Source: Blastopirellula sp. J2-11
GTDB lineage: Bacteria; Planctomycetota; Planctomycetia; Pirellulales; Pirellulaceae
DNA: 64,000 bases
Reading direction: 5' to 3'
NCBI RefSeq assembly: GCF_024584705.1
Contig: NZ_CP097384.1
Location: 1,426,001-1,490,000, forward strand
This document shows, piece after piece, positions 53,731-62,796 of the stretch. The first letter of the stretch is position 1. Each line of letters opens with the position of its first letter. The notes below the pieces were generated by a model. It saw only the letters and a program-made list of their open reading frames with translations, ran no database searches and was not told where the DNA came from. The translations under genes and the position numbers were made by a program.

Positions 53731-55344
53731 ATGGAAAAGTTAATAGTCCTACTCTCCGGGGCCGTCGCCTCCGGTAAGAGTACACTCGCATCGCTTCTTG
53801 AGCGAGAATTCAACTGCCAAGTGATCAAGACTTGGCAGCTGTTACAGGCTATTGACCCCAAAGTAACTCCTGACAGAGGTGCACTTCAAACGCTGGGTGA
53901 AAAACTCGACAAAAAAACGGGCGGCGAATGGGTTATTGAAGAACTCGACAAGGTAATCAGGTCTTTGCCTTCCTACCGCGTATTCGTTGTCGACGCAGTA
54001 CGTATCGATGGTCAAATCGATGCAATCCGCCGTGGCTATGGACGTAACGTCAAACACATTCACTTAGAAGCTCCACTAGAGACACTCGCATCACGATACG
54101 AAGCCCGAAACAGGACATCGATAAAGGAGTTTGAGTCACATGCCGAGGTGCTGAAAGACAAGACTGAACAAGCAGTCCCGGAATTAGCGAAAACGGCCGA
54201 CATCGTAATTGATACCCACCGCAACACGCCAGACGATGTGCTTGTCCGCTCTGGCTGTCATCTTGGTCTATACGGCCGCGGGTACGATCGTCTCGTTGAC
54301 GTTCTAATTGGGGGCCAGTATGGAAGCGAAGGAAAGGGACAGATTGCCGCGTATCTTGCCCCTGAATACGACGTGCTGATCCGTGTTGGCGGTCCCAATG
54401 CCGGTCACAGCGTCTATGAGCATCCGACACCCGATGTTTTTCATTCACTGCCTTCAGGAACCAATCGATCCGCAAACTCCAAGATTGTGATCGGTGCTGG
54501 TGCTGTGGTGAATGTTGACACCCTCTGGAAAGAAATCATCACATGCGAGTTGTCGCCAGATCGCCTTACGATAGATCCTCAAGTGCTGCTGATTAGTGGG
54601 AAGGACATTTCGCGCGAATCAGCTAATGTGAAGAGTATGGGCTCCACTGGCCAGGGAGTTGGCGCGGCAACCGCTCGTCGAATCCTCGATCGGGGCGTGC
54701 GGTCAGTTCCTATGGCGCGAGATGTCGAGAAGTTAAGGCCTTATGTTCGGACCGCTCATGAAGTGATTGAAAACGCCTGCCGAAATGGCAAAAGGGTGCT
54801 GCTTGAGGGCACACAAGGAACTGGATTGAGTCTCTACCATGGCTCCTATCCACATGTAACATCGCGTGACACGACCGTCGCAGGTTGTCTTGCTGAGGCT
54901 GGCATCTCTCCCAGTCGAGTGCGAAAGGTATTGATGGTTTGCCGGACTTACCCAATTCGCGTCCAGAATCCAGAGGCTGAAGGAAAACACTCTGGGCCAA
55001 TGTCACAGGAAATCTCTCTAGATGAAATCGCTCAACGGTCAGGCATTGCGCTTGCAGAGCTACAGAAAACGGAGACGACTACAACAACAAGGCGGCGGAG
55101 ACGTATTTCTGAATTTGACTGGCGGCTTCTCAAAAGAGCCTCCGAACTTAACGCACCGACGGACATCGCGATGACGTTTGTTGACTATCTCGGAGTAGAG
55201 AACCAGAATGCACGGCGTTTTGAGCAACTGACAGATGTTACCCTTCGATTTATTCAAGAAGTCGAGCGAGTCGCGGGAGCTCCGGTTTCGCTAATCGCGA
55301 CTCGCTTTCATCACCGGAGCATTATCGACCGTCGTGGATGGTAG
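53731..55344 (+). CDS. P-loop kinase fused to an adenylosuccinate synthetase-like domain with Asp-to-Ser change
   Basis: A 537-residue protein from the ATG at 53731, preceded by GGGGAG. Residues 1-185 are a nucleoside/nucleotide-kinase-like P-loop domain: 'VLLSGAVASGKSTLASLLE' and the later 'RYEARNRT' lid. From about residue 190 the PurA fold starts: 'VDVLIGGQYGSEGKGQIAA' replaces the usual GxQWGDEGKG, so the catalytic Asp is Ser; 'IRVGGPNAGHSVYEHPT', 'HSLPSGT', 'GAGAVVN', 'TGQGVGAATARR' and 'EGTQGTGLSLYHGSYPHVTS' are kept. The C-terminal substrate loop is replaced by 'TTTTTRRRRRISEFDW'. Not a housekeeping PurA. A GTP-dependent ligase on a modified purine or a sensor is inferred. Confidence 0.82.
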   Translation: MEKLIVLLSGAVASGKSTLASLLEREFNCQVIKTWQLLQAIDPKVTPDRGALQTLGEKLDKKTGGEWVIEELDKVIRSLPSYRVFVVDAVRIDGQIDAIRRGYGRNVKHIHLEAPLETLASRYEARNRTSIKEFESHAEVLKDKTEQAVPELAKTADIVIDTHRNTPDDVLVRSGCHLGLYGRGYDRLVDVLIGGQYGSEGKGQIAAYLAPEYDVLIRVGGPNAGHSVYEHPTPDVFHSLPSGTNRSANSKIVIGAGAVVNVDTLWKEIITCELSPDRLTIDPQVLLISGKDISRESANVKSMGSTGQGVGAATARRILDRGVRSVPMARDVEKLRPYVRTAHEVIENACRNGKRVLLEGTQGTGLSLYHGSYPHVTSRDTTVAGCLAEAGISPSRVRKVLMVCRTYPIRVQNPEAEGKHSGPMSQEISLDEIAQRSGIALAELQKTETTTTTRRRRRISEFDWRLLKRASELNAPTDIAMTFVDYLGVENQNARRFEQLTDVTLRFIQEVERVAGAPVSLIATRFHHRSIIDRRGW

Positions 55345-55355
55345 GTTGAAAAAGC

Positions 55356-55985
55356 ATGGCATTTACAGATATTCATTTCACTCGTACGCGTCCGTATCTC
55401 TATCACCTGACAGACCGCGATAATCTGAATCACATTCGCGCGACGCGGGCAATGTTGAGTGCCGCGGTTCTCCTGCAACAAGCGGGAGATAACGCATACC
55501 TTCGGGCTAAGCGTCAATCCTCGATTCAAGTGAAGATTGGCCAACGTGTTATTAGTATTCGGGACCAGCAACCGCTCCACGCGGGCAACATTACCTTTCA
55601 AGGTGGATATGGATTTGCTGATGTCATTGAGATGCTCAACAAGCGAGTTTTCTTCTGGCCAGGGACGTCGCATGGACCGATTTCTTACGGCGAACGGCAT
55701 TTTCTCCGCTACGAGAATGATCAGCCTGTGATTTTGCGGGTGGCGACCGCTGATTTATTTCAAACCAACAGCGACGTTTCGCCGCTTTATTGCCGATACA
55801 ACTCGGGCTCTCCTCGTTGCACTGGCGGAAAAGGTAGCCCCCGCGGCCCGGTAACATTTGCATTGGCTGAAGATGCAGACTTTACCGCGAGTAACGTGGT
55901 GGAGGTGACCTTCCTGAATCAAGTGACATTGCCGGCACGAGTCGAGGCGAGCGATTCAATTAATGGCCCATGGCGTAAGGTTTAG
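55356..55985 (+). CDS. DUF7002-like putative ADP-ribosyltransferase
   Basis: A 209-residue protein 11 bp after the PurA-like gene. 'RPYLYHLTDRDNLNHIRATRAMLSAAVLLQQ' (residues 11-41) is the typical opening of ART-fold toxins and of DUF7002/DarT-like proteins, where the HLT segment holds the NAD. 'YGFADVIEMLNKRVFFWPG' and 'SYGERHFLRYEND' follow the second half. Its neighbour two genes upstream encodes a macrodomain, the classical eraser of ADP-ribosylation. I therefore read it as a candidate transferase toxin; the catalytic Glu cannot be assigned safely by eye. A 209-bp gap with a short dyad (GTTGA/TCAAC at 56153-56169) separates it from the next gene. Confidence 0.62.
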   Translation: MAFTDIHFTRTRPYLYHLTDRDNLNHIRATRAMLSAAVLLQQAGDNAYLRAKRQSSIQVKIGQRVISIRDQQPLHAGNITFQGGYGFADVIEMLNKRVFFWPGTSHGPISYGERHFLRYENDQPVILRVATADLFQTNSDVSPLYCRYNSGSPRCTGGKGSPRGPVTFALAEDADFTASNVVEVTFLNQVTLPARVEASDSINGPWRKV

Positions 55986-56194
55986 AGGCTTCCAGTCACG
56001 ATAATGCTGCAATATTAGATGCTGATTGCGGGAACGCCGGAAAAAGTGTTGGGGGAATTGGATTTACCGCATCGAAGCTATCTCCATTGATAGCCAAGCG
56101 GATGCCAGCATTCGCTGCACTGCGATCGCAAGGAGACTAGATCGAATAGAGTGTTGATGTTGCGTCAACGCTTTGAGTTGCAAAGGAAACTACG

Positions 56195-57646
56195 GTGTTA
56201 CTTACTGCGCTTCCAATCTCCTCACCCTACGATCCCGTGGAAGATCCGCCGGGCAGTATCGACCCGCTTGGAACCGTGGCGATGGCAGAGCAGTTGGCCG
56301 ATGTTCTGCTGCCTGGCCTAACTGCCCGAATGTGGCGAATACGTCATCTGACCTTCACGGCGTTGGCGGCCCTGCTTGGAGAACGCGCAGCGAGCGCGGA
56401 AGGAAGTAGTGAGGAAATACGTCTAGAGGCTCGACTGGGGTTAGAGCGATTATTCGTTTCCGCCGTCGCATGGAAGGATGAGAAAAAAGAGGACAACTGG
56501 GGAAATGCGGCACGACGCTTGCCAGGCATAGGACTTGCCCGCCGCGCAATCAGATCAGGACACCAGCCATTGGGCAAGCAAAACTTTCTGAAAGGGCAGG
56601 CAATCAACGGCCCGTTTGGCGTCGTCCAACGCCTTGCTCGTAATCTTGACATTATTGATGACGATAACCAACTCAGCCGCAATGGCGAAGCGTTGCTCCT
56701 TGCGTGGTCGGCGGAACGAGGGCTCTGGGGGATTTTCGACGAGAGTAACTCCGATCGTCGGGGAGCCAAATGGCTGCGACGACTTACTCGCGATGTCGTT
56801 AATCATGTGAAACAGGAAAAATGGCCAAATAAGACGTGGTGGGGCTGGTCTGATCTACCTGTTCACCTGCGTCCTGACGAGCCTGGCAAACAGGAAAGTG
56901 AGGTTTTGTTTCAACTTCTCGCTGGCGACGCGAATGTAGTCAGGAAGCGATGTATTAACCTACTGCTCAGTCCAGAAATTCTAAGCAGCTACAGAGTTGT
57001 CGCCGAAACAGGCTCCCGAGGAACCTTAGACCGTATGATACTCGCCCAACAAATGGACGCTCGCGTTCTAGAAGGGGGAGACGAAGTTGACAAGCTAATT
57101 CAATATACAGTCGCCCTAATAGAAGCCTTTGAGCAAGTTAGTGGATACGCGGATTCGGCATTTCGTGGCTTAATGTGGGCGCTCACGCGTCGCGGCGGAC
57201 GCGGCACGCCTAGCCAGCTATTGGGCGATTCTGTACTGGCGCTACACCTAAAGGCAACCCGTCAGAACCTAAGTGGGGTGGCGGAACGATTTCAAACGCT
57301 CATGACGAAAATCCTCGATTACCCGCAGGTAGTCGACGCTGTAAGCCAAGAACGGCTTGATCAATTGATGCACGATGCCTTGGATGGCCTTGCAAGCGAA
57401 CAGATGCTTGTCGATGCGGTCATGGATCGGCACAAACGTGTGCAGCGTCAAAAGCGAAAAGGCGTCTGGATCGAACAGGATCATCCTAACTGGATCTTGA
57501 TGCCAGGTTTTGGAGATAGCTCTGACGCCCCTCCAAATCACAACGGAGCCTACCTTCATCCGTTCCGAGTTTCCAACGCATACAGTTTTTTAAGCGATCT
57601 GGGCAAAGTGGAAGCAATTGAGGTGCCAAATGGCGAGGAAGAGTAA
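56195..57646 (+). CDS. Hypothetical protein, first gene of the Tdp1-like/helicase cassette
   Basis: A 483-residue protein starting at the GTG at 56195, with AAGGAAAC upstream. No known domain is visible. It is helical with an aromatic-rich middle ('WPNKTWWGWSDLPVHLRPDEPG'), followed by 'QESEVLFQLLAGDANVVRKRCINLLLS' and a long helical region, ending in 'GAYLHPFRVSNAYSFLSDLG'. It overlaps the phospholipase-D-like gene by 17 bases and always-together expression is expected. In similar defence cassettes the first gene encodes a large scaffold or sensor; that role is only inferred. Confidence 0.6.
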   Translation: MLLTALPISSPYDPVEDPPGSIDPLGTVAMAEQLADVLLPGLTARMWRIRHLTFTALAALLGERAASAEGSSEEIRLEARLGLERLFVSAVAWKDEKKEDNWGNAARRLPGIGLARRAIRSGHQPLGKQNFLKGQAINGPFGVVQRLARNLDIIDDDNQLSRNGEALLLAWSAERGLWGIFDESNSDRRGAKWLRRLTRDVVNHVKQEKWPNKTWWGWSDLPVHLRPDEPGKQESEVLFQLLAGDANVVRKRCINLLLSPEILSSYRVVAETGSRGTLDRMILAQQMDARVLEGGDEVDKLIQYTVALIEAFEQVSGYADSAFRGLMWALTRRGGRGTPSQLLGDSVLALHLKATRQNLSGVAERFQTLMTKILDYPQVVDAVSQERLDQLMHDALDGLASEQMLVDAVMDRHKRVQRQKRKGVWIEQDHPNWILMPGFGDSSDAPPNHNGAYLHPFRVSNAYSFLSDLGKVEAIEVPNGEEE

Positions 57647-59843
57647 GGTGGCTAGTCAACCGCCGATGTCTCATTTCTGGACGCCGCCGGATTTTGCTGG
57701 CGGTTTGGGCGAACCTTGGGCATGTCTTGCTACCACCTTTGAATTCAACGCTGAGTTTTTTGAGACAGAATTGCTACCTCGATTCCTGGGGCTCCGATTC
57801 GATCAGACAGAGAACGAACCTTCTTTTCTCGTCGAGCGGGAGGAGGCATTGTCACTGGCGAGTGTCACCGTATTGGTCGATCATAGTCGTTTTGACTCGT
57901 CACAAACGACACTACGTTGGGACCAGGTTCAGATTCAGATTCCGGGAGGAGTCCAGCATGCAAAAATTACTGTGCTCGCATGGGAAAACCTCGTTCGCAT
58001 TGTGATCGGATCCGCAAACTTGAATCGAGTCGCATATCGCCGAAATCGCGAGATGTTTGCAGCGCTAGACTTCTGGAACGGCGACGACTCAACTCCAATT
58101 CGACTTCTAAGTGAGACGTTGGATTTGCTAAACCTGATGCTTGGCTGGTCCCGTTCTGCGACAGCATCTGTCGAACGCACGCAAGACACGCTTGAGCGCC
58201 TGCGTCGTCTTGTCCGCAGTTGGCGCGAGGCTCCGGCCGACTTCGCGTTCCACGAGCGGCCAAAGGCAACCTTAGTTGTTACCCATCCACGAGTTGGAAA
58301 TCGTCAAGCTCGCTCGACGCTACGCGAAATGCTTCAAATTTGGGGCAATCGCCGAGCGACGTCTGTCACAGTTGTTTCGCCTTTTGTGGCACCGGCCCCC
58401 GATCCAAGAGTTGGCGACACAGTCGTAAACATGCTCGCCCAGCTATCTTTGACCCGGGAATGCGAAGGCTGGCTTGTCGCTCCCGAGCTACCGAAATCCC
58501 CTGATGACCAACACACGAGATTGCCGTTCCCTGAAGTATTTAGGGACAGTTGGAAGAGTGTGTTCGGACCGCGCGGCGGCGGCCGCGTGTTGTCATTGCC
58601 ACTGTGCGTCGAGGGGACCGAAGACCGTAATCGAGCGTCCCATAGTAAGTGCGTTGTGCTGGAGAATGGCAACGATGACGTGGCGACGATGATGATTGGT
58701 TCTAGTAACTTCACCCCGCGCGGAATGGGGGTCGGAGTTTACAACTTTGAGGCGAATGTAGTATTTGAAGATGCGGGGGCGATTAAACGTAACGGCTTGC
58801 GTTTGATAGAACGGCTAGATTTGCCACGCGATTGGGAAGAGGGCTTGGATGTCGACGATGCGGTCTGGTTAACTCCGACAGATTTGCCGGAAGATGAGCC
58901 CGATTCACGGCCGACGCTTCCCGCATTTTTCGCTTGGGCGACGTTTTCTCAACTTACAGGGGAGATCAAACTGCGGCTTGATCGTTCTCGGACCGAACCG
59001 GAAGGATGGACTATAAATTTACCCGGAAACACCGAGGATGCGCCAACCTTGTTCACGAAACAATTGGAGCCTGGTTTATCCCTGATCGATACGCTTTCCC
59101 ACGTCCTTCCAGATACGATGCGTGCCGCCAACATTGTGGCACTACTTATAGATTGGCACGACGAAAATGGCGCAATGCAACAGGCAAAGCTAGGAGTGAC
59201 GATTGAATGTGCGGATCATCTTTTGCCGCCGGAGCAGTTTCAAAAACTGACCGCTGACGCGATCATCGAATGTCTGATTAGCGGAAAAACTCCGCCTCAA
59301 TGGTTCGATCAGACCAGCAGAAAGGGAAAGTCGACAGGCAAGAATAACGCGGCCATCGAGTCGCTTCACGCCGTCGACACAACGTCGTTTCTACTTTATC
59401 GAGTGCGTCGATTCGGGCGCGCGCTTACCGGCATGTCAATGCGAATTACGCGAACCTTGGCACATCCCGAAGCAATTCGCTACCGACTGGTGAAGGACCC
59501 ATTTGGACCAATCTCCTTGGCGCGATCGGTCGTTACCACCAACCCAAGCGAGGACGTCGACTGGTGCGCGAAACTTGATGACGAACATCGATTGTTTTTA
59601 CTTACCGAAATCCTGCTGATGGTGTTGCACTTGCAATCTCGTGTCGCTCAAAAGACGCGAGGCACGGAGCGCAAGGCGATTAAGTGCGTGTTTGGGGAAA
59701 CGATTGAAGATTTACGATCTTTGGCCGGTAATCTCGCCGAATCGAACTCAATTCCAACGAATCTACGTGACTATTTCGACCGCGTTGACGCCCTCGTCCA
59801 GCCGGTCTTAGCTAGTGCAAAGGAATCGCCGGATGCCAATTGA
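57630..59843 (+). CDS. Tdp1-like phospholipase-D-superfamily protein
   Basis: A 737-residue protein from the ATG at 57630. Two HxK motifs: 'VQHAKITVLAWENLVRIVIGS' followed by 'ANLNRVAYRRNRE' near residue 110, and 'SHSKCVVLENGNDDVATMMIG' region followed by 'SSNFTPRGMGVG' near 338. The Asp of a classical HKD motif is missing in both, and the order H-x-K...(G/T)S-x-N matches tyrosyl-DNA phosphodiesterase 1, as does the 'YNFEANVVFE' strand after motif 2. The C-terminal third is unassigned. The fold acts on phosphodiester or protein-DNA links by a His-phospho intermediate. It overlaps the helicase gene by 11 bases. Confidence 0.75.
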   Translation: MARKSKVASQPPMSHFWTPPDFAGGLGEPWACLATTFEFNAEFFETELLPRFLGLRFDQTENEPSFLVEREEALSLASVTVLVDHSRFDSSQTTLRWDQVQIQIPGGVQHAKITVLAWENLVRIVIGSANLNRVAYRRNREMFAALDFWNGDDSTPIRLLSETLDLLNLMLGWSRSATASVERTQDTLERLRRLVRSWREAPADFAFHERPKATLVVTHPRVGNRQARSTLREMLQIWGNRRATSVTVVSPFVAPAPDPRVGDTVVNMLAQLSLTRECEGWLVAPELPKSPDDQHTRLPFPEVFRDSWKSVFGPRGGGRVLSLPLCVEGTEDRNRASHSKCVVLENGNDDVATMMIGSSNFTPRGMGVGVYNFEANVVFEDAGAIKRNGLRLIERLDLPRDWEEGLDVDDAVWLTPTDLPEDEPDSRPTLPAFFAWATFSQLTGEIKLRLDRSRTEPEGWTINLPGNTEDAPTLFTKQLEPGLSLIDTLSHVLPDTMRAANIVALLIDWHDENGAMQQAKLGVTIECADHLLPPEQFQKLTADAIIECLISGKTPPQWFDQTSRKGKSTGKNNAAIESLHAVDTTSFLLYRVRRFGRALTGMSMRITRTLAHPEAIRYRLVKDPFGPISLARSVVTTNPSEDVDWCAKLDDEHRLFLLTEILLMVLHLQSRVAQKTRGTERKAIKCVFGETIEDLRSLAGNLAESNSIPTNLRDYFDRVDALVQPVLASAKESPDAN

Positions 59844-62796
59844 TTGGACTTTTGCTGAATCGTCCCTGCGGCTTGGCGGCGCTGACAAACAGCGAATACA
59901 GCCTGAAGATGCGGCTCGGCAGTTCAAGACGGCTGCCGCGATACTCCAGGAATTGGTCGATCGGCCAGGCGTGCTGCTCAGCGATGAAGTTGGTATGGGC
60001 AAGACGTATGTCGCTCTCGCAGTGGCTGCCTCAGTGATTATCGCAACTAAAGGCTTGCAAGGTCCAGTCGTGATAATGGTGCCAAGCCGCCTTCGCCGCA
60101 AATGGCAACGCGAGTGGGAGCAATTCAGACGCCATTGTTCGTTTGATGGTTCCTTGGATTGGATTTGCGATACATACGCGCATTCTCCAACCGACTTCTT
60201 TAAGCTGCTCGATGATGACGAGCAACATCGAAACCAGCTTGTATTCACAACGACGGGTTGCTTCTCAAGGGGCTTCAACGACGCCTGGATCAAGTTGGTC
60301 ATGATCCGTCTAGCACGGCAAAAGACTAAATTGACGGCGCAGCAGAAACAGGCCATCTACCGCTGGGCTCCGCAGCTCATTCGGCAAAAATCGAAGCGGA
60401 ATCTGACCGAGGACGTGCTGGAAAAGCTGATTAATGCGGATGTCACGAAATGGAAACCAATCTTGGTTCGTGAATCACTTCTTAGCGATAATGAGGATTC
60501 CCCCGTTCCCGCAATGCTTTTTGCCATCAGGGATAAAATTGACTGGAGCGGCTTGGTCAAAGTGCTTCGGGAATCCCTTCCGAGACGCACGTCGGCAAAT
60601 ATCGACCAGCGAATGCGGGAAGTCCGCCGTGAGTTTAATGTCGCTTGCCAAGGGATTTACAAGCAATGGCTTCGCATCTCTAAATGGTATTCCCCTTTGT
60701 TGATTCTGGACGAGGCTCACCACGCCAAGAATGACCACACACAGCTCGCTGGCCTATTTCGCCAGTCTTCGGCCGACGACGTAGCGCTGTTGCGAGGAAA
60801 GTTTCAGCGAATGCTCTTCCTTACAGCCACGCCGTTTCAACTGGGACATCAAGAGCTGATCCGTGTTATACGCAGCTTTGACGCCGTACGCTGGTCAAGT
60901 CGTCGTGCTCCTGTGAAGACTCGCGAGGAGGTGCAAGCTGAGATACAGTCCCTCGAGGCGTCACTCGATGCGAATCGGTTGGCGGGCCGGCGGCTCGATC
61001 GACTGTGGGGAACGATTGGAACGGATATGCTCGGCAATTATGATGTCGACCAATGGTGGGGCCGTGTCAAGGTAGACCCCAAAGATGCTTGGGAGTGTCG
61101 ACTCATTGAGTGCGTCAACGACTGTCTGGCAACTCGAAATTGTGCACAGGCAATTCTTCGCCCGTGGGTCATTCGGCACAATCGTCCGCGGGAGCTGCCG
61201 TCTGTAGAAAACAAGCCGGCGTGGTTTCGCCGTATAGGAGTATACGGAGCCGCAGTCACCACCGACTCCGTTAGTGTGGATAGCGGTGAAATTGGCTTGC
61301 CGGTGGCAAAAGAGGCGGCATTGCCTTTTCTCTTGACATCCCGCGCCCAAGGGGAGTTAGCACAAACTACCGGCGCGAGAGCTTTTTTTGCTGAAGGGCT
61401 GTCATCATCCTACGAAGCGTTTCACCACACGCGTTCCGCCAGAGGCGAGGCCCGCGACATGGATGACAATGGAGTCGCTGTGCAGAGCTCGGATGACGCA
61501 TTTGAAAACGTCAGAACGATCGTGCCAACGAGTTGGTATGAACAGCAGGTCGCGGAAATCATTCCGTCGCGGGATGCGGCTCGTCAAGATCGACTTCGCC
61601 ATCCTAAGATTTCAGCGACCGTCCGTCGCGCCGTCGAATTGTGGGAAGGTGGCGAAAAAGTCCTTGTCTTTTGTTTTTACCGCGAAACCTGTCGCGCCTT
61701 ATACGAGCAAATCCGAGAAGAAATCGATGATCGCACTCTTCAGATTGCTGGTGAAAAACTTGGGGGAAAATACTTCAATGATCGTGTGAGGACTCAAGAT
61801 TTCTTGAGCCGAATTGCTCGCCGATGCTCAGAGGAGGGAAGGCCGTTCTATGAGGAAGTTCGCCGCATCCTTTCTCAACCTTTTAGGCAGAGCAAGTATC
61901 GCGTGTTTACTGAAGATCAACGGAGCAAATTGATCGAAGTTCTTGCGGCATACTTTCGTGCCCCTTCCTTCTTGGCACGGTACCTGCCATTAGATGACTC
62001 TGCCGTTCAACGCGCCTGGGAACTTAGTGAGGGGCGACGTGAAGTGTTGGAGCCTGGAATTCTAGCGCTGCGCCGAGGCATCGAAGAACATACCGATCGA
62101 TCAAATCAGACGTACCTGAGCCGCGTCGAACAGTTTCTGGATTTTGCCATCGAATTGGCGGAGCGAGCGAGGTACGACAGTAATTCGATTTCCCTGAATG
62201 ATCAAGACGAACCCAATGATCCACTTCGTGAATGCCTTGATTCGGTGTCAGTCTATTCGCGCCCCCGTCGACCAGACAGAGTCGATTCCGAGGAGGACGA
62301 TCCCGATGATGAGGATGATGGGAGCTACCGCGTCGTTCCGCTAGTACGAATCGTTCATGGCGACACGCCATTGGAAACGCGGGAACGGTTGGCATTGGCA
62401 TTCAATAGTCCACTATTTCCCGAGGTTCTTGTTAGCAGCGGCGTCATGGGCGAGGGAATCGATCTTCATCGGTTTTGCCGACATGTGATTCATCACGATG
62501 GATACTGGAATCCCAGCACTTTGGAGCAGCAAACCGGGCGTCTTGATCGCATACGCTGTAAAGCGGAGGTCTGCCGAATGCCGATCCGAGTCTATCAGCC
62601 ATTTATCGCCGGTGGTGCTGACGAGAAGATGTTTCGCGTCGTCCGTGATAGGGAACGCTGGTTCCAAATCGTCATGGGGCAAAAGTTTGAATTCGATGAG
62701 GGGGCAAGTGAGGAGATCGCCGCCCGTGTGCCACTTCCCGATGCACTGGCGCAAGATCTAACTTTTGATTTGGCGCGTTGGTATCAATGTGAATAA
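59833..62796 (+). CDS. SNF2-type helicase, partner of the Tdp1-like protein
   Basis: A 987-residue helicase from the ATG at 59833. Walker A 'LLSDEVGMGKTYVALAVAA' near residue 53, 'VMVPSRLRRKWQREW' (Ia), DEAH box 'PLLILDEAHHAKND' near 291, 'MLFLTATPFQLGHQELIR', then 'VSSGVMGEGIDLHRFCRHVI' and 'STLEQQTGRLDRIR' near 898 are intact SNF2/SF2 motifs. A 250-residue insert and an acidic linker 'DSEEDDPDDEDDGSY' lie between the lobes. It ends the co-directional run that started at 38352. It should remodel or unwind DNA for the upstream Tdp1-like protein; a defence role comes from the neighbourhood. Confidence 0.85.
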   Translation: MPIDWTFAESSLRLGGADKQRIQPEDAARQFKTAAAILQELVDRPGVLLSDEVGMGKTYVALAVAASVIIATKGLQGPVVIMVPSRLRRKWQREWEQFRRHCSFDGSLDWICDTYAHSPTDFFKLLDDDEQHRNQLVFTTTGCFSRGFNDAWIKLVMIRLARQKTKLTAQQKQAIYRWAPQLIRQKSKRNLTEDVLEKLINADVTKWKPILVRESLLSDNEDSPVPAMLFAIRDKIDWSGLVKVLRESLPRRTSANIDQRMREVRREFNVACQGIYKQWLRISKWYSPLLILDEAHHAKNDHTQLAGLFRQSSADDVALLRGKFQRMLFLTATPFQLGHQELIRVIRSFDAVRWSSRRAPVKTREEVQAEIQSLEASLDANRLAGRRLDRLWGTIGTDMLGNYDVDQWWGRVKVDPKDAWECRLIECVNDCLATRNCAQAILRPWVIRHNRPRELPSVENKPAWFRRIGVYGAAVTTDSVSVDSGEIGLPVAKEAALPFLLTSRAQGELAQTTGARAFFAEGLSSSYEAFHHTRSARGEARDMDDNGVAVQSSDDAFENVRTIVPTSWYEQQVAEIIPSRDAARQDRLRHPKISATVRRAVELWEGGEKVLVFCFYRETCRALYEQIREEIDDRTLQIAGEKLGGKYFNDRVRTQDFLSRIARRCSEEGRPFYEEVRRILSQPFRQSKYRVFTEDQRSKLIEVLAAYFRAPSFLARYLPLDDSAVQRAWELSEGRREVLEPGILALRRGIEEHTDRSNQTYLSRVEQFLDFAIELAERARYDSNSISLNDQDEPNDPLRECLDSVSVYSRPRRPDRVDSEEDDPDDEDDGSYRVVPLVRIVHGDTPLETRERLALAFNSPLFPEVLVSSGVMGEGIDLHRFCRHVIHHDGYWNPSTLEQQTGRLDRIRCKAEVCRMPIRVYQPFIAGGADEKMFRVVRDRERWFQIVMGQKFEFDEGASEEIAARVPLPDALAQDLTFDLARWYQCE

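Noticed and set aside
53731-55344. Housekeeping adenylosuccinate synthetase (purA)
   Set aside because: The catalytic Asp is Ser, there is an N-terminal kinase fusion, the C-terminal loop is different, and the context is a defence island.
38585-62796. DISARM system
   Set aside because: A DrmD-like helicase, a methylase and a PLD protein occur, but DrmA and DrmB (DUF1998) are missing and the methylase is DUF1156 with a DUF499 partner.
38585-62796. BREX or Gabija
   Set aside because: No PglZ, BrxL or PglX for BREX. The OLD-like nuclease is not followed by the GajB UvrD-like helicase.
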